Position numbers and translations under genes: made by a program. From contig CAZYPK010000017.1 in NCBI GenBank assembly GCA_964649195.1, forward strand, positions 1 to 52,489: 52,489 nt of DNA. The letters run 5' to 3'. Of the stretch, positions 20,287-32,200 are shown one piece after another (position 1 is the first letter of the stretch; each line of letters opens with the position of its first letter). The notes beneath the pieces are model-generated. The model saw only the letters and a program-made list of their open reading frames with translations. It did not search any database and had not been told where the DNA came from. This stretch comes from JTS-RE9 sp964649195 (lineage in GTDB: Bacteria > Planctomycetota > Phycisphaerae > Phycisphaerales > Phycisphaeraceae).

Positions 20287-23200
20287 TTCAATGGAGCCGC
20301 GGTTGGGTGACCGCGGAAAGGGCTATTCGTCCTCAACGACAGCGGCGGAAAAGACTGCTTCAATGGAGCCGCGGTTGGGTGACCGCGGAAAGTTGAGGGT
20401 TCGGTCTTTCCATCAGGTCGCACCCTGAGCTTCAATGGAGCCGCGGTTGGGTGACCGCGGAAAGGTCGTCGAAGCGCCGCGACGACGCATCGCGGAAATT
20501 TCTTCAATGGAGCCGCGGTTGGGTGACCGCGGAAAGGCCTCTTCAGCCATCATGCAAGCGAAGCTGCATTCTCTTCAATGGAGCCGCGGTTGGGTGACCG
20601 CGGAAAGCAACCTGGAGATGATCCGGTACTTCAACCACGGCTTTCTTCAATGGAGCCGCGGTTGGGTGACCGCGGAAAGGGGCCTGCTCGAGCTCGGCCG
20701 TCGCGGCCGGCGGCGATCTTCAATGGAGCCGCGGTTGGGTGACCGCGGAAAGGATCGTGGATCGTTTCGTGCAAGGCCAGCCCCACCGTTCTTCAATGGA
20801 GCCGCGGTTGGGTGACCGCGGAAAGTCTGCGATCGCTCTGTGAGACTCACCATAAGCAGATTCTTCAATGGAGCCGCGGTTGGGTGACCGCGGAAAGGTG
20901 CCTGCGCAACAAACGCCTCCGGGAGCAGTTCTAGTCTTCAATGGAGCCGCGGTTGGGTGACCGCGGAAAGAGACGTCACCGACCGCATGAACGTCGGTTT
21001 GAGATGATCTTCAATGGAGCCGCGGTTGGGTGACCGCGGAAAGCCCGCGGCAGGACGATCGCGTCCGTGCCGGTGTTCACCTTCAATGGAGCCGCGGTTG
21101 GGTGACCGCGGAAAGTACCGCGCTGCCAAGCCATCAGGTCCAGGGATTTTCCCCCTTCAATGGAGCCGCGGTTGGGTGACCGCGGAAAGCGAGGTACGCC
21201 AGCACATCGCTAGGCGGCATTTCACGCCCTTCAATGGAGCCGCGGTTGGGTGACCGCGGAAAGCGGGCGACAACATCAGGGCGTTCAAAAATGAGATCGC
21301 CTTCAATGGAGCCGCGGTTGGGTGACCGCGGAAAGGTACGAATGCGTGCTGCGGGCCGATCAGTGGTATGTCCTTCAATGGAGCCGCGGTTGGGTGACCG
21401 CGGAAAGCAGGTCTTCGAGCACCTGCACGAACATGCGAGTAAGGCCCTTCAATGGAGCCGCGGTTGGGTGACCGCGGAAAGGCGTCTTGGTTGGATTCAT
21501 GAAGGAATGATCGACATTTCCTTCAATGGAGCCGCGGTTGGGTGACCGCGGAAAGTGGGTCTATCGCCCGGAGAGCCACAAAACCGAACACCCTTCAATG
21601 GAGCCGCGGTTGGGTGACCGCGGAAAGCACGCCGTCCTGCGCCGGCGCCTGGTGCGGCGCAGGATCCTTCAATGGAGCCGCGGTTGGGTGACCGCGGAAA
21701 GGACGACGAGCGGATTCGGAACGCCATCAGACATCGACCTTCAATGGAGCCGCGGTTGGGTGACCGCGGAAAGGTGACGAGGCCGGTGTCAATCTCATAC
21801 GTCAGCTCCCCTTCAATGGAGCCGCGGTTGGGTGACCGCGGAAAGATGAACCGGCGCTTCGCGTGATACTGTTTCGAGATCCTTCAATGGAGCCGCGGTT
21901 GGGTGACCGCGGAAAGGATTCCGACCGCCATCGATCGCCCCGCCCGCACAGTGCCTTCAATGGAGCCGCGGTTGGGTGACCGCGGAAAGGGTATCCCCCC
22001 ACTGCTCCTGATAGGGGCGTAGCCTCCCTTCAATGGAGCCGCGGTTGGGTGACCGCGGAAAGCCTGGGAGCGAGCCTCGCAAGGCTCCCCCATCTGTCCT
22101 TCAATGGAGCCGCGGTTGGGTGACCGCGGAAAGGCGACCTGATGACCACTACAGACCCCCAATCCCACCGCCTTCAATGGAGCCGCGGTTGGGTGACCGC
22201 GGAAAGAGCTCTCTGTCGGGGTCATCATGATCCGCTCCTAACGCCTTCAATGGAGCCGCGGTTGGGTGACCGCGGAAAGTAGATGGAGAGGCACCCCCCA
22301 ACCCCCCAGCCCAGACCTTCAATGGAGCCGCGGTTGGGTGACCGCGGAAAGCCCCATGCGTCGCCCCCATGCCGCCCCGCCGCCGCCCCCTTCAATGGAG
22401 CCGCGGTTGGGTGACCGCGGAAAGGGGATGTGGCACCCCCACCTCCATCTCATCGTCGATGGCCTTCAATGGAGCCGCGGTTGGGTGACCGCGGAAAGGC
22501 ATGGGTGCGGGTGCCTGATGTGCTCGCCCGATCGCCTTCAATGGAGCCGCGGTTGGGTGACCGCGGAAAGGGTTGACGGCCCCAGACGCCTCGACGCTGG
22601 CCGGATTCCTTCAATGGAGCCGCGGTTGGGTGACCGCGGAAAGCGCGATCCCGATAAGCCGTAACAACTCAGCAATTTGCCTTCAATGGAGCCGCGGTTG
22701 GGTGACCGCGGAAAGCAACACAAGCGGCCCGCCTGGGCGCTCCGCTCGCAGCCTTCAATGGAGCCGCGGTTGGGTGACCGCGGAAAGTTCATGGCCTTGT
22801 CGTAGGCTTCGGCCGCCAGGTTCCCTTCAATGGAGCCGCGGTTGGGTGACCGCGGAAAGCTGAATGCGACGGAGGACCCCCTTACCGACTGAGGCCCCTT
22901 CAATGGAGCCGCGGTTGGGTGACCGCGGAAAGGGGTGACCGTCACCGGCCCGGAGGCTCCGCTGTTGGTCCTTCAATGGAGCCGCGGTTGGGTGACCGCG
23001 GAAAGTCACCCGGCGGGGCCTGACCCCAGCCCGTGAGGTGACCTTCAATGGAGCCGCGGTTGGGTGACCGCGGAAAGTGGCTGACCTCGGGCTGACAGTC
23101 CGGGACGTCACCCCCCTTCAATGGAGCCGCGGTTGGGTGACCGCGGAAAGTGATCGGGACCGGGCCTGCCGGGGCGGATGCCGCCGCCTTCAATGGAGCC

Positions 23201-26200
23201 GCGGTTGGGTGACCGCGGAAAGCGCAAGGCGTCGGCGAGGAGCGGGCACACCATAGACCCTTCAATGGAGCCGCGGTTGGGTGACCGCGGAAAGGCCGCG
23301 ACGTAGGGATCGGCCGGGTTGAAGGAGGCGACCTTCAATGGAGCCGCGGTTGGGTGACCGCGGAAAGCAGCGACCCGGCCCCGATGCCTGCTGAGCTCAT
23401 GAACCTTCAATGGAGCCGCGGTTGGGTGACCGCGGAAAGGGTAGCGGGGGTCAAGGGGATCGCCCGCATCAACGACCCTTCAATGGAGCCGCGGTTGGGT
23501 GACCGCGGAAAGGGAGTCATCGGCCAGACTCTGAAAAGCAATGCGAACCTTCAATGGAGCCGCGGTTGGGTGACCGCGGAAAGATCATGGCCTTGTCGTA
23601 GGCTTCGGCCGCCACGTTCCCTTCAATGGAGCCGCGGTTGGGTGACCGCGGAAAGTCGGCCCAGCGCCACTTTCGGCTCGACGCGCTGACTACCTTCAAT
23701 GGAGCCGCGGTTGGGTGACCGCGGAAAGGTCGGTTTGCGGATTACGTCGTAGAGGACCGTCTGCCTTCAATGGAGCCGCGGTTGGGTGACCGCGGAAAGG
23801 CGGCGCCAGGTTGGCGGCCATGGTCAGATGACCTTCCTTCAATGGAGCCGCGGTTGGGTGACCGCGGAAAGTCGCAGGGCAAAAGCTGCGAGCTGGGCTT
23901 CGGCTTCCCTTCAATGGAGCCGCGGTTGGGTGACCGCGGAAAGGTGGCCAGGCGATAGGTCTGGCGGCTCTCGCCGAAGGTCCTTCAATGGAGCCGCGGT
24001 TGGGTGACCGCGGAAAGGCCCGGCGATGTCGTGGTCCCCGTGCGCAACCTGAAACCTTCAATGGAGCCGCGGTTGGGTGACCGCGGAAAGGCATCGCACC
24101 GCCTGATCCCAATGAGCCAAAGCCCGCCCTTCAATGGAGCCGCGGTTGGGTGACCGCGGAAAGGAGTAACGAGCATGCTCCACATCGGCTTCACAGGATC
24201 CTTCAATGGAGCCGCGGTTGGGTGACCGCGGAAAGGTGGAATGGCGGTGACCTGCTGTACGCGTTGTCCGGCCTTCAATGGAGCCGCGGTTGGGTGACCG
24301 CGGAAAGAAGGCAGAACGGAGGCCGTCCATCGGCCGCGCCGTGTCTTCAATGGAGCCGCGGTTGGGTGACCGCGGAAAGCTGGGGGCAGGGTGGCGCAAT
24401 GGCCAACGTCATTGTCTTCAATGGAGCCGCGGTTGGGTGACCGCGGAAAGAAGGCGTCGGCGAGGAGCGGGGGGCACACCATAGACTCTTCAATGGAGCC
24501 GCGGTTGGGTGACCGCGGAAAGGAAGACAACAGCGATGGTGGTGTGACCAGGTTCACTCTTCAATGGAGCCGCGGTTGGGTGACCGCGGAAAGAAGAACC
24601 CTGGCCGCAGTGATCGAGGAGTTTAAGGGTCTTCAATGGAGCCGCGGTTGGGTGACCGCGGAAAGGGGCGGCTCATTTGCTGCCTCCCTGGGCGATCAGC
24701 TTTCTTCAATGGAGCCGCGGTTGGGTGACCGCGGAAAGACGCCCAGGCAGTCGTTCACCGCCTCGGCGGTGGCGTCTCTTCAATGGAGCCGCGGTTGGGT
24801 GACCGCGGAAAGAAACTCAGGACGGAGAGCAGGAAGGCCGGGCGCGAGTCTTCAATGGAGCCGCGGTTGGGTGACCGCGGAAAGCCGGCGGATCGGGACA
24901 CGGCGACGCGGCTTGCCCTCTCTTCAATGGAGCCGCGGTTGGGTGACCGCGGAAAGGAGCATCGCGGTGATCGGTTCGTCATCACCAGCGGTCTTCAATG
25001 GAGCCGCGGTTGGGTGACCGCGGAAAGCCCATATCGCCGCCGGCCTTGGAGAACGCCTTTGTCTCTTCAATGGAGCCGCGGTTGGGTGACCGCGGAAAGG
25101 CGCATGGGATCAGCGGTGCACTTGGGCCTTGAGCACTCTTCAATGGAGCCGCGGTTGGGTGACCGCGGAAAGGGAACCCATCACCCCCAGCAACACGCCG
25201 ATCACACCTCTTCAATGGAGCCGCGGTTGGGTGACCGCGGAAAGGCAGACCCGGTTGGCTGCTCATTGAGAATGTTCCTGTCTTCAATGGAGCCGCGGTT
25301 GGGTGACCGCGGAAAGTGAAGGTCGTTCGGGCCTTCCTCACCTGGGCAAAAGATCTTCAATGGAGCCGCGGTTGGGTGACCGCGGAAAGTATTGCGGGTA
25401 CCATTCTGGAGTGTTGGCACCTTCTTCTTCAATGGAGCCGCGGTTGGGTGACCGCGGAAAGTTCGCCGAAGTAATGTTAGCCACATTGCCCCATCGTCTT
25501 CAATGGAGCCGCGGTTGGGTGACCGCGGAAAGCGTTGGAGGCCCGATTGGAGGAAACCCAAATCTCGCGTTCTTCAATGGAGCCGCGGTTGGGTGACCGC
25601 GGAAAGGGCGTCTATGCGGGAAATATACCGGTAGGATTTCTCTCTTCAATGGAGCCGCGGTTGGGTGACCGCGGAAAGGTTCTTGAGTTGATGCCGGGGG
25701 AGTTGGTTGAGCAGATCTTCAATGGAGCCGCGGTTGGGTGACCGCGGAAAGGGGCCGAAGCACGTACGCCGCCCGCCAGCAGACATCGTCTTCAATGGAG
25801 CCGCGGTTGGGTGACCGCGGAAAGCAGAAGTCCGCCAGCGAGACGGTGTAATCCCCGCTCTCTTCAATGGAGCCGCGGTTGGGTGACCGCGGAAAGCGAG
25901 CCGTCGGGGATGTCGTCGTCGTCGAAGATCAGTCTTCAATGGAGCCGCGGTTGGGTGACCGCGGAAAGGGAGTTCGATAAACGGATCAGTGTGGAGGTAC
26001 CACGACTTCAATGGAGCCGCGGTTGGGTGACCGCGGAAAGGAGATGGACGGCTACGACGCCCTGTCGTGCGGCTGACTTCAATGGAGCCGCGGTTGGGTG
26101 ACCGCGGAAAGGCGAAGGGTCTGGTATGCGGCGAGCATACCCTCTTACTTCAATGGAGCCGCGGTTGGGTGACCGCGGAAAGGAGACTAAGTGGCGGAAC

Positions 26201-29200
26201 TACGCGGACGTTTACACACTTCAATGGAGCCGCGGTTGGGTGACCGCGGAAAGCCGATCCTCCCGATCCTTTGATGGATATGTTATGACACTTCAATGGA
26301 GCCGCGGTTGGGTGACCGCGGAAAGGTCTCCTTGACATGGAATACAACACAAAAACAACAGACTTCAATGGAGCCGCGGTTGGGTGACCGCGGAAAGCCC
26401 ACCAGCAACCACGTAACTGAGTCAGCTGAGTACACTTCAATGGAGCCGCGGTTGGGTGACCGCGGAAAGCCCGTCCGGCACGATCGTTATGGGTGGGAAG
26501 ACCTAACTTCAATGGAGCCGCGGTTGGGTGACCGCGGAAAGGGCGGACACATAGACGCTCGCGGCCACGGTCTTATACTTCAATGGAGCCGCGGTTGGGT
26601 GACCGCGGAAAGAGGCTTGTTGTCCTTGCCCTCAGAACCGTACCTGCAACTTCAATGGAGCCGCGGTTGGGTGACCGCGGAAAGGCCGCTGTCCGCAGCT
26701 GAGCTCCTGCGGAGTCCTGACTTCAATGGAGCCGCGGTTGGGTGACCGCGGAAAGTCCGACGCCGCCGCCGCCGCATCCGCCGCCGACGCCACTTCAATG
26801 GAGCCGCGGTTGGGTGACCGCGGAAAGGCGACGGACCACACCTTGTAATCGCTGATCCGCCGACTTCAATGGAGCCGCGGTTGGGTGACCGCGGAAAGGA
26901 GGATTCCCTTCTGTCGCGCACCGATTCGCACACACTTCAATGGAGCCGCGGTTGGGTGACCGCGGAAAGGCGGCCGGCGCGGTTCATGTCCTCGTATTCA
27001 AGCTGACTTCAATGGAGCCGCGGTTGGGTGACCGCGGAAAGGTCGAACTGGCTGAGGCTCGTGCCGAGGCTAAAAAACTTCAATGGAGCCGCGGTTGGGT
27101 GACCGCGGAAAGGGTTCGCTGATCCAGCGCGAACAGTTCATTGGATGGACTTCAATGGAGCCGCGGTTGGGTGACCGCGGAAAGGGGCCAGTCATCGAGC
27201 ACGCCATGCTCCAGAGAGACACTTCAATGGAGCCGCGGTTGGGGGACCGCGGAAAGCTACCGCGTTCGCGTTGAGCGTCGCAGCGGCGTACACCACTTCA
27301 ATGGAGCCGCGGTTGGGTGACCGCGGAAAGAGCGGGCGTCATCCGCGTGATCGAAGCGGAGGAAATACTTCAATGGAGCCGCGGTTGGGTGACCGCGGAA
27401 AGGGCAACCTGCTGGCCGCGAAGATCGCGGGCAGCAAACTTCAATGGAGCCGCGGTTGGGTGACCGCGGAAAGCCCGCTTCGCCCTCTAAGGAGGGCGAG
27501 AACGGCAATACTTCAATGGAGCCGCGGTTGGGTGACCGCGGAAAGCACCCACTCGTCACCGACGCCGGGAATGATCCACGTCACTTCAATGGAGCCGCGG
27601 TTGGGTGACCGCGGAAAGACGGCGTCGATCATCAGGGCGCACATCTCGACCAAACTTCAATGGAGCCGCGGTTGGGTGACCGCGGAAAGAACGCCGCCAA
27701 CTGCTGCGCCAGCGCCTCATCGTCACTTCAATGGAGCCGCGGTTGGGTGACCGCGGAAAGAACGTGTCGATCGACGGCCGGGCCAGCGTCGAGATGCACT
27801 TCAATGGAGCCGCGGTTGGGTGACCGCGGAAAGTTCGAGCACATGTGGCGCGTGGCGACGCTGTTCTCACTTCAATGGAGCCGCGGTTGGGTGACCGCGG
27901 AAAGCCCGGCGCGCGGAGTCGGGGGAGCGGGGCTTCGAATACACTTCAATGGAGCCGCGGTTGGGTGACCGCGGAAAGCACAGTTTCAGCGTTTCCTCCA
28001 GCGTAAAACCGTCACTTCAATGGAGCCGCGGTTGGGTGACCGCGGAAAGATTATTGAGCCGCCGTTCTGTTGTCCAGTCCTGCGATACTTCAATGGAGCC
28101 GCGGTTGGGTGACCGCGGAAAGGCTGCCGACCGGAACACCAGACCTGTCACGCGGCGGCACTTCAATGGAGCCGCGGTTGGGTGACCGCGGAAAGTCCGC
28201 CGCCGCCCTCGCCGCCGCCAGCGTCGTCGCGGACTTCAATGGAGCCGCGGTTGGGTGACCGCGGAAAGTTCGGCGGGCCGCTCCCTGCGTTCCCCGGCAA
28301 GGTCACTTCAATGGAGCCGCGGTTGGGTGACCGCGGAAAGGTATGACGTTGCCTCTGATCCTTTGAGCGATGATCGACTTCAATGGAGCCGCGGTTGGGT
28401 GACCGCGGAAAGGTGTCGGCGTTGGCGCTTTGACCGCGTTCAAAATCACTTCAATGGAGCCGCGGTTGGGTGACCGCGGAAAGCTGTCGAAAGTGAACCG
28501 ACACTTCAACGGCTTTGAACTTCAATGGAGCCGCGGTTGGGTGACCGCGGAAAGGTGATCGCGGCCAGAGACGCCGGAACCTCCACGACTTACTTCAATG
28601 GAGCCGCGGTTGGGTGACCGCGGAAAGGAAGATCGGATCATGGTCCGCCACGTACGCCATCGAACTTCAATGGAGCCGCGGTTGGGTGACCGCGGAAAGA
28701 CCGTGAGAGCCATCAGCGCCAGCCTCGGCCACGTACTTCAATGGAGCCGCGGTTGGGTGACCGCGGAAAGCAGAACGCCCTGATCACGTCGGTGGGCAAG
28801 GGCATACTTCAATGGAGCCGCGGTTGGGTGACCGCGGAAAGGCCCGGTTGACGGACAGGCGCAGAGCAACAATTTGTACTTCAATGGAGCCGCGGTTGGG
28901 TGACCGCGGAAAGCCGGGCGTCCGGCGTGGATCACGTCCGCCGACATCTCACTTCAATGGAGCCGCGGTTGGGTGACCGCGGAAAGGCGTGTCTTGTTCA
29001 GCGTCCACAATCCGGGTCTCAAACTTCAATGGAGCCGCGGTTGGGTGACCGCGGAAAGGCAGGCGAGATATGATCCGCTGGACTGTTGCGACGGCACTTC
29101 AATGGAGCCGCGGTTGGGTGACCGCGGAAAGGACTATCGCAGGCGTTCCCTACAAAGGAACGGAGATACTTCAATGGAGCCGCGGTTGGGTGACCGCGGA

Positions 29201-32200
29201 AAGTCGCGGGACGTACCAGCGAATCACCGGCCCCGTCTGACTTCAATGGAGCCGCGGTTGGGTGACCGCGGAAAGGCGGTCAAGCTGATCAGGGGTTGCG
29301 CCTTCCGTCACACTTCAATGGAGCCGCGGTTGGGTGACCGCGGAAAGGCGGCTGGGTAACAGCGTGCCGCCGGTGATGATGCGCACTTCAATGGAGCCGC
29401 GGTTGGGTGACCGCGGAAAGACCCCCCTGCTGCCACGCTTGAGCGGCGACGGCAAGACTTCAATGGAGCCGCGGTTGGGTGACCGCGGAAAGGCGGCGGC
29501 GGGCGTGGGCGAGCCGCGTAGCCCATGCACTTCAATGGAGCCGCGGTTGGGTGACCGCGGAAAGGTTGCGACACCCCATTCAAGAGGTTTGGAATTGATC
29601 ACTTCAATGGAGCCGCGGTTGGGTGACCGCGGAAAGGCCGACATGCTTGCCTGAGGGCAGTGCAGTGCAGAGACTTCAATGGAGCCGCGGTTGGGTGACC
29701 GCGGAAAGGGCGTCGGGCGATCCGGCGGACGGCCAATCGTCAAGACTTCAATGGAGCCGCGGTTGGGTGACCGCGGAAAGGGAAGCGACTTCGACCACAA
29801 CATTGAACTCCATGCACTTCAATGGAGCCGCGGTTGGGTGACCGCGGAAAGCGCGGCGTTCAACGGGACGATCAACGGTTCGGGTGGACTTCAATGGAGC
29901 CGCGGTTGGGTGACCGCGGAAAGAATATAGTTCGGTCGGGCGAGCACATCCGACACCCGACTTCAATGGAGCCGCGGTTGGGTGACCGCGGAAAGCCTCC
30001 GCCTCACTAAACCCCGTCGCCTCCGCCAGTTCACTTCAATGGAGCCGCGGTTGGGTGACCGCGGAAAGTCACGTACTTGTCACACCACACCGCGAACCTG
30101 GAATACTTCAATGGAGCCGCGGTTGGGTGACCGCGGAAAGACCATGTCAACGCTCCCCGCCTCCAGCGTCGGCAGACTTCAATGGAGCCGCGGTTGGGTG
30201 ACCGCGGAAAGTTTTCGTAGTTGACCACCACCGGAAGCGACTTCGACACTTCAATGGAGCCGCGGTTGGGTGACCGCGGAAAGAACTGGCCCGCCCGATG
30301 CACGCACCTATGGTCGTCGACTTCAATGGAGCCGCGGTTGGGTGACCGCGGAAAGCACCATGGGCCTCAACAAGCCAAATCGCGGCGAAAAGACTTCAAT
30401 GGAGCCGCGGTTGGGTGACCGCGGAAAGACGCCTCTGTGAAAGGCATCGCATGAACATTGATAGACTTCAATGGAGCCGCGGTTGGGTGACCGCGGAAAG
30501 CTACTGGGGGACCTCGGACTCACCGTCCGAGATGTACTTCAATGGAGCCGCGGTTGGGTGACCGCGGAAAGGTGATCATGTATTCGTTCTCGCCATCGAT
30601 CCTCTTCACTTCAATGGAGCCGCGGTTGGGTGACCGCGGAAAGAGGATGGTTACGGCCCGCATCGGAGGCCGCCCATCCACTTCAATGGAGCCGCGGTTG
30701 GGTGACCGCGGAAAGTCGGCGGGCAAAGGACTCGGCGCGGCAGACGAACGCACTTCAATGGAGCCGCGGTTGGGTGACCGCGGAAAGAAGCCGACACCCG
30801 CGCGGATTGGGACATTTACACCATACTTCAATGGAGCCGCGGTTGGGTGACCGCGGAAAGGTGGCCGCTGTATATGGCGGGCGACTGGGGCTACGACACT
30901 TCAATGGAGCCGCGGTTGGGTGACCGCGGAAAGGAGGCCGTCTGCTCCCAGAAAACGGTGGTGGTTCGAGACTTCAATGGAGCCGCGGTTGGGTGACCGC
31001 GGAAAGGTGATGTGCGCGGTGCACCGCGCGTTGCCGATGGTACTTCAATGGAGCCGCGGTTGGGTGACCGCGGAAAGCCAGCCCTACATCATTGCTGACG
31101 AGTTCCTTCATGACTTCAATGGAGCCGCGGTTGGGTGACCGCGGAAAGCCATCCCAGACTCAAGGCTCGAAGAGTGGCTCGACGACTTCAATGGAGCCGC
31201 GGTTGGGTGACCGCGGAAAGGAGTGATCCGCGTCGAGTTGGCCTACAACGATCGCGGACTTCAATGGAGCCGCGGTTGGGTGACCGCGGAAAGTCCATGC
31301 ACGGTCGATGGATTTAGCCCCAGCCGAATAACTTCAATGGAGCCGCGGTTGGGTGACCGCGGAAAGGCTACGAGCTTTGCCTGGTCACGATCCGTGTGTG
31401 TACTTCAATGGAGCCGCGGTTGGGTGACCGCGGAAAGTCGGGTTGGCTGCGAGTAGGCCGTGGGGGTTGAGTTTACTTCAATGGAGCCGCGGTTGGGTGA
31501 CCGCGGAAAGGTTCCGGTCGCAGATGAGGCAACTCGCCGCCGAGATTACTTCAATGGAGCCGCGGTTGGGTGACCGCGGAAAGGCCGCCATGCCCGCCGC
31601 CGCCCCATGCGTCGCCCCAACTTCAATGGAGCCGCGGTTGGGTGACCGCGGAAAGGCAGGTTCTCGTCTGGAACGTCACCAACGAACTCGCACTTCAATG
31701 GAGCCGCGGTTGGGTGACCGCGGAAAGAAGGGTCACTTCGACGCGGCCACGCGGGCGCAACGGACTTCAATGGAGCCGCGGTTGGGTGACCGCGGAAAGC
31801 GCGTTGGAATTGTTGTCGTAGAAGCGCCCAGGATTACTTCAATGGAGCCGCGGTTGGGTGACCGCGGAAAGCCCCCTGAAGACCGTTGCGGACGGTCCGG
31901 GGGCAACACTTCAATGGAGCCGCGGTTGGGTGACCGCGGAAAGGTCCGCCATATCTTCGATCGCCTGGAGGTGATTCATACTTCAATGGAGCCGCGGTTG
32001 GGTGACCGCGGAAAGACGGTCCAATCCCGCGTCCGACCTCCCCCTACGCCACTTCAATGGAGCCGCGGTTGGGTGACCGCGGAAAGCCCGGCCACTGAGC
32101 ACGCGGGCTAGTACGGTTGACACTTCAATGGAGCCGCGGTTGGGTGACCGCGGAAAGGGTCATGGGCATGACCATTGTGGACGCCGGCCCCGCCTACTTC

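Noticed and set aside
27222..27256. Mutated repeat as the border of a second array
   Set aside because: Spacing and junction base continue unchanged on both sides, so it is a single point change.
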